Program-made: the position numbers and the translations under genes
Shown: positions 9,184 through 18,594 of the stretch, one piece after another
How positions within the stretch are numbered: the first letter of the stretch is position 1
How the letters are laid out: each line of letters starts with the position of its first letter
Notes under the pieces: generated by a model
Databases searched by the model: none
What the model was told of the DNA's origin: nothing
The model's input: the letters and a program-made list of their open reading frames with translations, nothing else
Assembly: GCF_000590475.1 (NCBI RefSeq)
Contig: NZ_CP007441.1
Location: 1,174,090-1,238,089, forward strand
Length of the DNA stretch: 64,000 nucleotides
From: Stutzerimonas stutzeri
GTDB lineage: Bacteria > Pseudomonadota > Gammaproteobacteria > Pseudomonadales > Pseudomonadaceae
Reading direction: 5' to 3'

Positions 9184-9579
9184 TCACTGCACCTCGATGC
9201 GGCAATCGAACAGGCCCGCCGGTTCCGCCTGGCTTTCCCAGGGGCGCTGATAGGTGAGATAGAGACGGCCGCTGCCGCTATTGGCGGCTTCGAAGCGCCA
9301 GGTCGAGAGGCCATCACCGCCGATCAGGTCGTTCTTGGGCGAACTGAATACTTCCGGGCCGAGACTCTTGATCTGCTCGGACGAGACTTCGCGAAGGCTC
9401 CAGCGGTAGCCGCTGGTCGGGTTGCTTGGCAGGCTGAGAATCAGCGTTTGGCCAGGCTGCATCGACAATGGGCAGGCCGTATCGTCGCTCAGCGCGACGC
9501 TGCTGGGCGGCGCGCCGGCGCATCCGGCGAGCACGAGCAGAGCAGTGAACGGCAACAGACGGGGCAGGGAAGGAGGCAT
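9184..9579 (-). CDS. Chagasin-like (I42 family) protease inhibitor lipoprotein
   Basis: 131-aa predicted lipoprotein: basic start, hydrophobic stretch and lipobox LVLAGC, with the lipidated Cys at residue 20. The mature part has the I42/chagasin hallmarks NPTSGYRW (loop 2) and, near the C-terminus, YQRPWE (loop 6). Proteins of this family inhibit papain-like cysteine peptidases. Whether this one targets an own or a foreign enzyme cannot be seen. It lies between cmoA and the second Lon gene, as a separate transcription unit on the minus strand. Confidence 0.82.
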   Translation of the reverse strand: MPPSLPRLLPFTALLVLAGCAGAPPSSVALSDDTACPLSMQPGQTLILSLPSNPTSGYRWSLREVSSEQIKSLGPEVFSSPKNDLIGGDGLSTWRFEAANSGSGRLYLTYQRPWESQAEPAGLFDCRIEVQ

Positions 9580-9741
9580 AGGCGACCGACTCGGTAGGGA
9601 AATGGAAACGCTCGGGCGTCGGATGAAACCTTAAGACCCTGACGCCCGGCCGTAAAGGCGTCATGGCGATTGCCGAGGTGTTCATGCCGTTCTGGATGGC
9701 GCGTACCGGGCGGGCCTGCAACGACCCGCTCGGTCAGAGGA

Positions 9742-12123
9742 TCAGAACAATACCTTGACGACATCTTGGAAGCGCTTGGCGAAATGCATCGTCAAACCTT
9801 CTTTCAGGTAGTCCGGCAGTTCCTCGAAGTCGCCGCGGTTGAGCTCGGGAATGATCAGCTCGTAGAGCTTCAAACGCCGCGCGGCGATGACTTTTTCACG
9901 TAGCCCGCCGATGGGCAGGACAAGACCGGTCAGCGTCAGCTCGCCTGTCATGGCCACGCCTTTCTTCGGCGCCTGGTTGCGCGCGAGTGAAAGCAACGCG
10001 CTGGCCATACTGATGCCGGCACTCGGGCCATCCTTCGGCGTTGCGCCCTCAGGTACATGCATGTGCACGAAGGCCTGATCGAAGAATTCCGGATCGCCCT
10101 TGAACTCCTTCAGGTGCGAATTGATATAGCTGAAGGCGATCTCGGCAGACTCCTTCATGACGTCACCGAGCTTGCCAGTGAGTTTGAAGCCGCGGTTCAG
10201 CGTATGGATGCGCGTCGCCTCGATCGGCAAGGTTGCGCCACCCATGCTGTTCCAGGCGAGGCCGGTGACCACGCCGACTCCGGTGAGCAGCTGTTCCGGG
10301 TGCCAATAGGCCATGCCCAAGTAGCTCTCGATATCCTTCGGGCCAATCTTGATCTTGCTGTCCGGCTCGTCCATCAATTTGACCACGGCCTTGCGCACGA
10401 GCTTGCCGAGCTGCTTGTCCAGCTGGCGCACTCCGGCTTCGCGTGCATAACCTTCAATCAGGTTGCGCAGCGCAGTGTCGCTGATCGCCAGGCGGTTCTT
10501 CGGCACGCCGGCACGCTCAAGCTGCCGGGGCCAGAGGTGCCGCTTGGCGATCGCCAATTTCTCCTCGGTGATGTAACCCGATAGCCGAATGATTTCCATC
10601 CGGTCCAGCAGCGGCCCCGGAATCGAATAAAGACTGTTGGCGGTGCAGACGAACAACACCTTGGATAGGTCCAGACGCAGGTCCAGGTAGTGATCGAGGA
10701 AGCCGACGTTCTGCTCCGGATCGAGGGTTTCCAGCAATGCCGACGCCGGGTCGCCCTGATGACTGTTACCCAGTTTGTCGACCTCGTCGAGCATGATGAC
10801 CGGGTTCATCACCTCGACTTCCTTCAGCGCCTGCACCAGCTTGCCGGGTAGGGCGCCGATATAGGTGCGCCGATGCCCTTTGATCTCCGCCTCGTCGCGC
10901 ATGCCGCCAACGCTGAATCGATAGAAGGGTCGCCCTAGCGATTCGGCGATGGATTTGCCGATGCTGGTCTTGCCCACACCGGGCGGGCCGACCAGCAATA
11001 CGATGGAGCCGGCAATCGCACCGCGGAATGCACCGACGGCGAGAAACTCGATGATGCGGCTCTTGATGTCGTCCAGCCCGGCGTGGTGCTCGTTGAGTAT
11101 TTTTCGCGCCCGCCCCAGGTCGAGCTTATCCTCGCTGTACTGGCCCCAGGGCATCGAGGTGGCCCAGTCGAGGTAATTACGGGTCACCGCGTATTCGGGC
11201 GATCCGGTTTCGAGCACCGACAGCTTGGTCAGCTCATCGTCGATACGCTTCTGCGCGGCAGGCGGTACCACCTTGCCTTCCAGGCGCGAGCGGAACTCGT
11301 CAGCATCGGCGCTGCGGTCGTCTTTAGTGATACCCAGCTCCTGCTGGATGATCTTCAGCTGCTCTTTAAGGAAGAACTCGCGTTGGCGCTCGCCGATTTT
11401 ACGGTTCACCTCGCCGGTCAGTTCCTTCTGCAGCTTGGCGACCTCGACTTCCTTGCGCAGCAGCGGCAGTACCTTTTCCATGCGCTTGAGCACCGGCACG
11501 GTGTCGAGCACTTCCTGCAGCTCTAGGCCAGGTGCGGTCGTCAGCGCGGCGGCGAAATCGGTCAGCGGCGACGGCGCGTTCGGGCTGAAGCGATTGAGGT
11601 AGTTCTTCAGCTCCTCGCTGTACAAGGGATTGAGCGGCAGAAGTTCCTTGATCGCATTGATCAAGGCCATGCCGTAGGCTTTGACCTCGTCGCGCGGGTC
11701 TTCGTCGCTCTGCGGGTATTCCACTTCCACCAGGTAAGGGGGCTTGCGCCGCAGCCAGCCGCGAATCCGCACCCGTGCCATGCCCTGGGCGACGAACTGG
11801 AGCTTGCCGCCTTCCTTGGAGGCGTGGTGTATGCGAACCATGGTGCCATGCTCGGGCAGGGCATCCGGATCGAAGCTGGCGGCATCCTGAACCGGCGTAT
11901 CCATATAGAAGAGGGCCAGGCGCTGGTGCGGCGTCTTGGCAACGAGTTCGAGGGTTTCCGCCCAGGGATCCTCATTGACGATCACCGGCAGTACTTGCGC
12001 CGGGAAGAAAGGTCGGTTGTGCACCGGGATGATATAGAGCTTGTCCGGCAGATCCTGGTCGGGCAGGACCAGTCCGGTGGAAGACATGCTCTGCTCGAAT
12101 TCCTGATTGCTATCGTCGTTCAT
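9742..12123 (-). CDS. Second Lon-type ATP-dependent protease (AsrA-like)
   Basis: 793-aa LonA-type protease. Substrate-binding N-domain about residues 27-220, Walker A GPPGVGKT at 379-386, Walker B VIMLDEVD at 442-448, and a proteolytic domain with catalytic S701 (KDGPSAGISMASA) and K744 (GGLREKVIAA). The position beside pruR-putA-putP matches the Pseudomonas aeruginosa protease AsrA (PA0779), which promotes the heat-shock response after aminoglycoside exposure, rather than the canonical lon next to clpX and hupB. The role in this organism is inferred from that synteny. It is divergent from pruR. Confidence 0.93.
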   Translation of the reverse strand: MNDDSNQEFEQSMSSTGLVLPDQDLPDKLYIIPVHNRPFFPAQVLPVIVNEDPWAETLELVAKTPHQRLALFYMDTPVQDAASFDPDALPEHGTMVRIHHASKEGGKLQFVAQGMARVRIRGWLRRKPPYLVEVEYPQSDEDPRDEVKAYGMALINAIKELLPLNPLYSEELKNYLNRFSPNAPSPLTDFAAALTTAPGLELQEVLDTVPVLKRMEKVLPLLRKEVEVAKLQKELTGEVNRKIGERQREFFLKEQLKIIQQELGITKDDRSADADEFRSRLEGKVVPPAAQKRIDDELTKLSVLETGSPEYAVTRNYLDWATSMPWGQYSEDKLDLGRARKILNEHHAGLDDIKSRIIEFLAVGAFRGAIAGSIVLLVGPPGVGKTSIGKSIAESLGRPFYRFSVGGMRDEAEIKGHRRTYIGALPGKLVQALKEVEVMNPVIMLDEVDKLGNSHQGDPASALLETLDPEQNVGFLDHYLDLRLDLSKVLFVCTANSLYSIPGPLLDRMEIIRLSGYITEEKLAIAKRHLWPRQLERAGVPKNRLAISDTALRNLIEGYAREAGVRQLDKQLGKLVRKAVVKLMDEPDSKIKIGPKDIESYLGMAYWHPEQLLTGVGVVTGLAWNSMGGATLPIEATRIHTLNRGFKLTGKLGDVMKESAEIAFSYINSHLKEFKGDPEFFDQAFVHMHVPEGATPKDGPSAGISMASALLSLARNQAPKKGVAMTGELTLTGLVLPIGGLREKVIAARRLKLYELIIPELNRGDFEELPDYLKEGLTMHFAKRFQDVVKVLF

Positions 12124-12266
12124 GAGGCACCTGTATCGAGTACATGCTCCTTAGATGGGCATCGCCGGAATGATTTCAATCTATCTGCCCTTTTGCCCGC
12201 TTTGACCCCGGCTGGGAAAAAACTGGCGGCTCCGGTACAGTGCGCCGATATTCAGGTGCCCCAAAC

Positions 12267-13022
12267 ATGCTCAACGCCCGCCTGCTTCGCCTCGATGACA
12301 AGGCCCACGAACACGCGCACGACTACCATCAGTTGGTCTTGTCGCTGTCGGGCAGTGCCGAATTCGAAGTGGATGGCTCAGGCGGTGAAGTCTGCCGTAT
12401 GCGTGCTTGCCTGGTGCCGGGTTATGCCGAGCACGAGTTCGCCGGCAAGGGCGACAACCGCATGTTGATCATCGACCTCGATGAGCAGGATCTGAGCGCC
12501 GATGACCCGCGCCTACTGGCGCAGCTATTCGAGACCCCACGCTATCCTGCGCTGGATGCCGATTTCCACAACCTGCTCAATTACGCGGGTGCCGAGTTGG
12601 CTCGCTACGGCAGTGATCCGCTGCTGTCGCGGGCGCTGGGCGGCGTGCTGTTGCGCGCCTTGCACTTGCGGGTGTTCGGCGAGGCCGCACGCCAGCCAAC
12701 GGGCTCGCTGGATATCGCCCGGCTGGACGCGCATATCGAAAGCAACCTGGCGCGCCGCATCACCGTTGCCGAACTGGCGCAGGTTGCCTGTCTGAGCCCC
12801 AGCCATTTTCATGCGCAGTTCAAGGACAGCGTGGGTCTCACCCCGCATCAATATCTGTTGAAAAGCCGCCTCGATCGCGCAGCTCGGCTATTACGCGAAA
12901 GCCCGCTGCCGCTGGTGCGGATTGCCGAGGAGTGCGGTTTTTCCAGCCAGAGTGCGCTTACCACCGCGACCCGCCGTTATCTCGGCCTGACGCCCAAGCG
13001 TCTTAGATGCGGTGACAGCTGA
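12267..13022 (+). CDS. pruR: AraC family regulator of proline utilisation
   Basis: 251 aa from the ATG at 12267; a GTG at 12240 would add nine residues, but an AGGTG lies at the right distance from the ATG. There is an N-terminal cupin-like sensing part containing HEHAHDYHQLVLSLSG and a C-terminal AraC/XylS double helix-turn-helix (about residues 150-250; LAQVACLSPSHFHAQFKDSVG and IAEECGFSSQSALTTATRR). In P. aeruginosa PruR activates putA and putP in response to proline. The identical position immediately upstream of putA supports the same role here. Confidence 0.88.
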   Translation: MLNARLLRLDDKAHEHAHDYHQLVLSLSGSAEFEVDGSGGEVCRMRACLVPGYAEHEFAGKGDNRMLIIDLDEQDLSADDPRLLAQLFETPRYPALDADFHNLLNYAGAELARYGSDPLLSRALGGVLLRALHLRVFGEAARQPTGSLDIARLDAHIESNLARRITVAELAQVACLSPSHFHAQFKDSVGLTPHQYLLKSRLDRAARLLRESPLPLVRIAEECGFSSQSALTTATRRYLGLTPKRLRCGDS

Positions 13023-13032
13023 AGCGAGGCAT

Positions 13033-13056
13033 AACGCACCGACCCGGTGCGTTTTG
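13033..13056 (+). terminator. Terminator after pruR
   Basis: A 7-bp perfect stem (ACGCACC/GGTGCGT) with a 5-base loop and a TTTT tract, 11 bases after the pruR stop codon. It should separate the pruR transcript from that of putA. Confidence 0.6.
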
Positions 13057-13125
13057 CTTTGCGGAAACACTTTTTCGCGCTGTTCTAGCGAACTTTTATG
13101 ACGGTTCGTTTGCTGGATTAGAAAG

Positions 13126-13187
13126 CCGTAGTTTTTTGTAAAAGTTCCGTAGATTTGCGCAACAACGCAAAACCCTCTCGCCGTAGA
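13126..13187 (+). promoter_or_regulatory. Three direct CCGTAG repeats upstream of putA
   Basis: CCGTAG occurs at 13126, 13148 and 13182, each followed by an A/T-rich triplet or longer (TTTTTT, ATTT, ATTC). The first two are 22 bp apart, about two helical turns, and the third is 34 bp further on. An inverted repeat TTGCG-N6-CGCAA sits between the second and third copies (13156-13171). Direct repeats at helical spacing are typical of AraC-family operators, so these are candidate PruR sites. This is inference. Confidence 0.35.
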
Positions 13188-13286
13188 TTCCCCTACCCGT
13201 TTGGCGGCCACCGCAGCGCAATCACTGGCGTGTGCGACCCGCTGGGCCTGATTCATACAACAACACTCCACGAGAGGAGCGGCGCG

Positions 13287-16200
13287 ATGTTCAAAGCCGG
13301 TCAAGTCTTGCAGGGCGATTTCGCCAACCTGAAAGCCGCCGAATTCTTCCCCGTCATAAGCGCCAACTACAGCGTTGACGAGGCAGCCTATCTCACCGAG
13401 CTGCTGCAGCTTGCCGACCCTGGTGAAGCCGGGATCGAGGCCGTCCGCCGCAATGCGCGCGCGCTGATCGAAGACGTGCGCAGCCGGGACAATGCCGTCG
13501 ATACGCTTGATGCGCTGCTGCGCCAATACAGCCTCGATACGCACGAGGGTTTGATGCTCATGTGTCTGGCCGAGGCGCTGCTGCGCGTACCGGATTCGGC
13601 GACGGCTGACGCACTGATCCGCGACAAGCTCAACGCCGCCGAGTGGGAACGCCACCTCGGCCAAAGCGACAACGTACTGGTCAACTTCGCCGCCTGGGGG
13701 CTGGTGATGACCGGCAAGGTGGTGGATCCGGAAGACGCCGATGGCCGACCAAAGAACGTTATCGGCCGGCTGATCAAACGCTCCGGTGAGCCGGTGATCC
13801 GCGCAGCGATGAACCAGGCAATGAAGCTGATGGGCAAGCAGTTCGTGCTGGGACGCAGCATCTCCGAGGCGTTGAAGAACGGCCGTCCCGAGCGCGCAAA
13901 GGGCTACACCTATTCCTTCGACATGTTGGGCGAAGCGGCACTGACCGCCGAGGATGCGCGCAAGTACATGGCCGATTACCGTCAGGCCGTCGAGACCGTT
14001 GGTGCCGAGCCGCAGGTCGGTTCCGGCCCACGTCCGTCGGTGTCGATCAAGCTGTCAGCCCTGCATCCGCGCTATGAAGTCGCCCAGCGTGAGCGCGTGC
14101 TCACCGAGCTGTTCGCCAGCGTCCGCGAACTGGCGATTCTGGCGCGCCGCCTGGATGTCAGTATCACCATCGACGCCGAAGAGGCGGATCGCCTCGAGCT
14201 GTCGCTGGAGCTTTACGAAAAACTGATGCGCGACCCCGCCATCGCCGGTTGGGGCGAGTTTGGTTTGGTCATCCAGGCCTACTCCAAGCGCTGCCTGCCA
14301 GTCCTGGTCTGGCTGACGCTGCTGGGCAAGGAACTGGGCGCGCGCATCCCGCTGCGTCTGGTTAAGGGCGCTTACTGGGACACCGAGATCAAGCAGTGCC
14401 AAGTTCAGGGCCTGAGCGGCTATCCGGTGTTCACTCGCAAGGAAGGCACCGACACCTCCTATCTAGCCTGCGCGCGCTACTTGCTGTCCGAGCACACTCG
14501 CGGCGTGATCTACCCGCAGTTCGCCAGCCACAACGCACACACCGTCAGCTGCATTCTGTCGATGGCCGATGAGTTGAAAGCGCCGCGCGAATTCGAATTC
14601 CAGCGCCTGCATGGCATGGGCGACGCCCTGTACGACACGGTGATCGAAAAGCATCGCAAGAACGTGCGCATCTACGCGCCGGTCGGTGCCCACAAGGATC
14701 TGCTGCCCTACCTGGTGCGGCGTCTGCTGGAAAACGGTGCCAACTCCTCGTTCGTTCACCAGTTGGTCGACCCGCGCGTGCCGGTGGACACCCTGATCGA
14801 TCACCCGGTGACCCAGCTGCGTCAGTTCAAGACCCTCGGCAACCACCGCATCCCGCTTCCGCCCGCGCTGTACGGCACCCGGATCAACTCGCAAGGCATC
14901 AACATGAACATCCAGACTCAGTGGAACGAACTGTCCAGCGCCTATCAGACTTTCCTCAACCGTCAGTGGCAGGCTGCCCCGGTGATCGGTGGGCAGAAGC
15001 TCACCGGTACAGCGCACAAGGTGCATTGCCCGTACAACCTTAGCCAGGAAGTGGGCACCGCCCAGTTCGCCACGGCTGAGCAGGCCAAGCAGGCCGTCGA
15101 CGGTCTGGCCGCTTTCTGGCCGCGCTGGAACGCCACGCCGATCGAACAGCGTGCACAGATCCTCGAGCGTCTCGGTGACCTGCTGGAAGTCAACCATGCC
15201 GAGCTGATCGCCATGTGCACGCTGGAAGCCGGCAAGACCTTGCAGGACGGCATCGACGAAGTCCGCGAAGCGGTCGATTTCTGCCGTTACTACGCGCTGC
15301 AGGCACGTCTGAAACTCGGCCGCGAAGAGCTCAAGGGCCCGACCGGCGAGCGTAACGAGCTGTTCCATGAAGGCCGTGGCGTGTTCGTCTGCGTCAGCCC
15401 CTGGAACTTCCCGCTGGCGATCTACCTGGGTCAGATCACTGCGGCCCTGGTTGCAGGCAACACTGTGCTGGCCAAGCCGGCCGAGCAGACTAGTCTGATC
15501 GCGGCCCGCGCGCTGGAGCTGATGTTCGAAGCCGGTCTGCCGAAGGAGGCGATTGCCTTCCTCCCGGGCGATGGCGCCACTCTGGGCGGCGTGTTCTGCC
15601 GCGATCCGCGTGTGGTGGGTGTGTGCTTCACCGGTTCCACCGACACGGCACGCGTCATCAACCGTCAGCTGGCGGAGAAGGAGGGCGCCATCGCCACCCT
15701 GATCGCCGAAACCGGCGGCCAGAACGCGATGATCGTCGACTCCACCGCATTGCCCGAGCAGGTGGTCAAGGACGCAGTCGGCTCGGCCTTCACCAGCGCT
15801 GGCCAGCGTTGCTCGGCCCTGCGCGTGCTTTATGTGCAGCGCGATATTGCCGACCGCGTGATTGAGCTGATCAAGGGCGCCATGGCCGAGCTGAAGGTCG
15901 GCCCGACTCACCTGCGCGAAAACGATCTCGGCCCGGTGATCGATGCCGAGGCGCGTGAAGGGTTGCTGGCGCATATCCAGCAGCTCAAGGCCGAAGGCAA
16001 GCTGATCGCCGAAGCCAAGCTACCGGGCAGCCTCAACGGTCACTTTGTGGCGCCGGTGGCGTTCGAGATCGGCGGGATTCATGAGCTGAAGAAAGAACAG
16101 TTCGGCCCGGTGTTGCATGTGGTGCGCTTCGACGCAGCGGATCTGGAGAAGGTTGTCGCTGACATCAACGCCACTGGCTACGGCCTGACCCTCGGCGTGC

Positions 16201-16448
16201 ACACCCGCAACGAGGAAACTGCCGAGCGCATCGAAGCGCTGGCGCGGGTTGGCAACCTCTACGTCAACCGCAACCAGGTGGGCGCGGTGGTCGGCGTGCA
16301 GCCGTTCGGAGGCTGTGGCCTGTCCGGCACCGGCCCGAAAGCCGGTGGTCCGAGCTATCTGCTGCGCTTCGTCAACGAGCGCACCACCTCCACCAACACC
16401 ACTGCCGTCGGCGGCAACGCGTCCTTGCTGTCGCTGGCAGACGACTGA
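13287..16448 (+). CDS. putA: Bifunctional proline dehydrogenase / P5C dehydrogenase PutA
   Basis: Oxidises proline to glutamate in two steps, feeding electrons to FAD/quinone and NAD. From the ATG at 13287 (GAGGAG upstream) it has 1053 aa. It lacks the N-terminal ribbon-helix-helix DNA-binding domain of the longer PutA regulators, so it should be purely enzymatic. That agrees with regulation by the adjacent pruR. The proline dehydrogenase barrel includes LVKGAYWDTEI at about residue 358. In the aldehyde dehydrogenase domain the general base is E808 (IAETGGQN) and the nucleophile is C842 (AGQRCSALR). Confidence 0.97.
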   Translation: MFKAGQVLQGDFANLKAAEFFPVISANYSVDEAAYLTELLQLADPGEAGIEAVRRNARALIEDVRSRDNAVDTLDALLRQYSLDTHEGLMLMCLAEALLRVPDSATADALIRDKLNAAEWERHLGQSDNVLVNFAAWGLVMTGKVVDPEDADGRPKNVIGRLIKRSGEPVIRAAMNQAMKLMGKQFVLGRSISEALKNGRPERAKGYTYSFDMLGEAALTAEDARKYMADYRQAVETVGAEPQVGSGPRPSVSIKLSALHPRYEVAQRERVLTELFASVRELAILARRLDVSITIDAEEADRLELSLELYEKLMRDPAIAGWGEFGLVIQAYSKRCLPVLVWLTLLGKELGARIPLRLVKGAYWDTEIKQCQVQGLSGYPVFTRKEGTDTSYLACARYLLSEHTRGVIYPQFASHNAHTVSCILSMADELKAPREFEFQRLHGMGDALYDTVIEKHRKNVRIYAPVGAHKDLLPYLVRRLLENGANSSFVHQLVDPRVPVDTLIDHPVTQLRQFKTLGNHRIPLPPALYGTRINSQGINMNIQTQWNELSSAYQTFLNRQWQAAPVIGGQKLTGTAHKVHCPYNLSQEVGTAQFATAEQAKQAVDGLAAFWPRWNATPIEQRAQILERLGDLLEVNHAELIAMCTLEAGKTLQDGIDEVREAVDFCRYYALQARLKLGREELKGPTGERNELFHEGRGVFVCVSPWNFPLAIYLGQITAALVAGNTVLAKPAEQTSLIAARALELMFEAGLPKEAIAFLPGDGATLGGVFCRDPRVVGVCFTGSTDTARVINRQLAEKEGAIATLIAETGGQNAMIVDSTALPEQVVKDAVGSAFTSAGQRCSALRVLYVQRDIADRVIELIKGAMAELKVGPTHLRENDLGPVIDAEAREGLLAHIQQLKAEGKLIAEAKLPGSLNGHFVAPVAFEIGGIHELKKEQFGPVLHVVRFDAADLEKVVADINATGYGLTLGVHTRNEETAERIEALARVGNLYVNRNQVGAVVGVQPFGGCGLSGTGPKAGGPSYLLRFVNERTTSTNTTAVGGNASLLSLADD

Positions 16449-16802
16449 TCATCGGCTTGGCAACAAACAGCCGGCGGCCCTGTTCAGGGACCGTCGGCGA
16501 AGTAGAACAACCAGAACAGTTGGCGGATCGCTCTTCCGCCACTGATGGGCCCGATTGGGTCCGTCGCCGGTGATGGCGCGAACCGCCATCGCCCTCTGCC
16601 AGGTGGGACCGGGAATACCCTCGCGCCCATCCACAACAACAAACAGGCTGTTGAAAAAAAACGTAGGCGAGGCCGCCGAGGCAAGGCAAAAACAGGCGAG
16701 AAAGCGGAGTTTACTGCGGTAAATGAGCATTTGGAGCCTGTTTTTAACGCCGCATCGGCAACGCAGGTAGTTTTTCCAACCGGCCATTAACGAAGGAACA
16801 AA
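16449..16802 (+). other. putA-putP intergenic region with several hairpins
   Basis: 354 bases without a gene. The first half holds several short inverted repeats, for example TGGCGGA/TCCGCCA near 16521-16540 and GATGGCG/CGCCATC near 16572-16590, which could fold in a putP leader RNA or end the putA message; no U-tract follows them. The second half is the dispersed repeat at 16648-16780. putP begins 22 bases after that repeat. Confidence 0.5.
16648..16780 (+). repeat. Dispersed ~130-bp hairpin element, copy A
   Basis: The ends are near-complementary (GTTGAAAAA at the left, TTTTTCCAAC at the right), and an inner stem AAAAACAGGC/GCCTGTTTTT is perfect over 10 bp. Copy B at 56090-56218, in the opposite orientation, shares most of this sequence, including the core GGTAAATGAGCATTT and GGCAACGCAGGTA. 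No open reading frame lies within it. It looks like a non-autonomous MITE-like or REP-like element sitting in the putP 5' untranslated region. Confidence 0.75.
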
Positions 16803-18287
16803 ATGAGCATTAGCACTCCCACCTTGATCACTTTCGTGATCTATATCGGCGCCATGCTGCTGATCGGCTTCATCGCCTACCGCGCAACCAAGAACTTCGA
16901 CGACTACATCCTGGGGGGACGTAGCCTGGGCAGTTTCGTCACGGCACTGTCGGCGGGTGCCTCGGACATGAGCGGCTGGTTGCTGATGGGCCTTCCCGGG
17001 GCGATTTTCGTTGCGGGTCTGTCGGAAAGCTGGATCGCCATCGGCTTGATCGCCGGTGCCTGGCTGAACTGGCTGTTCGTTGCCGGACGCCTGCGCGTGC
17101 ATACCGAGCGCAACAAGAACGCGCTCACGCTGCCAGACTACTTCTCGCACCGTTTCGAAGATGACAGCCGCCTGCTGCGCATCTTCTCGGCGCTGGTCGT
17201 CCTGGTGTTCTTTACCATCTATTGCGCTTCTGGCGTCGTCGCTGGTGCCCGTCTGTTCGAGAGCAGCTTCGGCGTGCCGTACGACCTGGCACTCTGGATT
17301 GGCGCGGCAGCGACCATCCTCTACGTGTTCATCGGCGGCTTCCTTGCCGTGAGCTGGACCGACACCGTGCAAGCGACGCTGATGATCTTCGCGCTGCTGA
17401 TCACGCCGGTGTTCGTGATCCTGGCGTTGGGCGACATGGGCGCGGCGATGGATACCATCGAGACGCTGAAGCCGGCCGCCTTCGACATGTTCAACGGCCT
17501 GTCTTTCGTCGCCATCGTTTCACTGTTGGCGTGGGGCCTGGGCTACTTCGGCCAGCCGCACATTCTGGTGCGCTTCATGGCCGCCGACTCGGTGAAGACC
17601 ATCCCCAATGCACGTCGCATCGGTATGGCGTGGATGATCCTGACCCTGGCCGGTGCCGTGGCGGTGGGCTTCTTTGGCATCGCCTATTTCGCCGGTCATC
17701 CGGAGCTGGCCGGACCGGTCAGCCAGAACGGCGAGCGCGTGTTCATGGAATTGGTGAAGATCCTGTTCAACCCGTGGGTGGCCGGCATCATTCTGTCCGG
17801 CGTTCTGGCGGCGGCGATGAGCACCCTCAGCGCGCAGTTGCTGGTCAGCTCCAGCGCCCTGACGCAGGACTTCTACAAGGCGATGCTGCGCAAGAACGCT
17901 TCGCAGACCGAGCTGGTATGGGTTGGCCGTGCGATGGTGCTGTTGATCGCCTTCATCGCGCTCGGCATCGCCTCCAATCCGGACAGCAAGGTGCTGGGCC
18001 TGGTCTCCTACGCCTGGGCAGGCTTTGGCGCCGCCTTCGGTCCGGTGGTACTGATCTCGCTGCTGTGGAAGCACATGACGCGTAACGGTGCGCTGGCCGG
18101 CATGGTCGTGGGTGCTGTCACCGTGGTGGTCTGGAAGCAATTCATCGGCCTCGGTCTGTATGAAATCATCCCGGGCTTCATTCTCGCGAGCATCGCTATC
18201 GTCGTGTTCAGCAAGATTGGTCAAGGTGCTTCGACGAGCATGATCAAGCGCTTTGAAGACGCTGAGAGCGAGTACCAAGGCCACTGA
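16803..18287 (+). CDS. putP: Sodium/proline symporter PutP (copy 1)
   Basis: 494-aa inner-membrane transporter of the sodium:solute symporter family with about 13 hydrophobic helices. Family motifs include GGRSLGSFVTALSAGASDMSG near residue 38, FLAVSWTDTVQATLM near residue 181, and LSGVLAAAMSTLSAQLLVSSS near residue 330. It imports proline with Na+ for the adjacent putA. The ATG follows AAGGAAC. A near-identical second copy lies at 18979-20463. Confidence 0.97.
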   Translation: MSISTPTLITFVIYIGAMLLIGFIAYRATKNFDDYILGGRSLGSFVTALSAGASDMSGWLLMGLPGAIFVAGLSESWIAIGLIAGAWLNWLFVAGRLRVHTERNKNALTLPDYFSHRFEDDSRLLRIFSALVVLVFFTIYCASGVVAGARLFESSFGVPYDLALWIGAAATILYVFIGGFLAVSWTDTVQATLMIFALLITPVFVILALGDMGAAMDTIETLKPAAFDMFNGLSFVAIVSLLAWGLGYFGQPHILVRFMAADSVKTIPNARRIGMAWMILTLAGAVAVGFFGIAYFAGHPELAGPVSQNGERVFMELVKILFNPWVAGIILSGVLAAAMSTLSAQLLVSSSALTQDFYKAMLRKNASQTELVWVGRAMVLLIAFIALGIASNPDSKVLGLVSYAWAGFGAAFGPVVLISLLWKHMTRNGALAGMVVGAVTVVVWKQFIGLGLYEIIPGFILASIAIVVFSKIGQGASTSMIKRFEDAESEYQGH

Positions 18288-18302
18288 TAACGGGCTGTAA
18301 CG

Positions 18303-18341
18303 AAAACCCCGCTGCCAGCATCCTGGCAGCGGGGTTTTTTT
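18303..18341 (+). terminator. Terminator after putP copy 1
   Basis: A strong stem, AACCCCGCTGCCAG with CTGGCAGCGGGGTT around a 4-base loop, is followed by a run of T. It lies 15 bases after the putP stop and separates the two putP copies. Confidence 0.92.
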
Positions 18342-18369
18342 CATGGGGGGCTCTGCCCGGGTTCGCGGA

Positions 18370-18594
18370 TCAGTCGTCGACGATGATATTTTCGCGGTCG
18401 TCCTTGGCCCCGGCGGCAATCATATGCTCGGCCTGGTCCTCGGTGATATGAGTGCTGGCGCCATCGATATGCGCAACGGACATGCGCGCGTTCGGGTCAG
18501 TACTGATACGTGTGTCCATGATGGCGCTGCGGTAGGTGGTGCCTTCGAGCGTGGTGGAACAGGTGCCGGTGGGGATATCGATCGTGACGGACAT
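18370..18594 (-). CDS. DUF3203 family small protein
   Basis: 74-aa protein (start MSVTIDIPTGTCSTTLEGTTY), apparently soluble and without a signal peptide. It resembles the DUF3203 family found in Pseudomonas, whose function is unknown; that assignment is from memory of the sequence pattern. Reverse complement of GGAGG just upstream of the ATG gives a good ribosome-binding site. It is transcribed against the two putP genes and lies between them. Confidence 0.72.
   Translation of the reverse strand: MSVTIDIPTGTCSTTLEGTTYRSAIMDTRISTDPNARMSVAHIDGASTHITEDQAEHMIAAGAKDDRENIIVDD

Noticed and set aside
14463..15974. 503-aa open frame on the minus strand inside putA
   Set aside because: It is antisense to a clearly conserved enzyme, has no family resemblance and follows from high-GC codon bias on the opposite strand.
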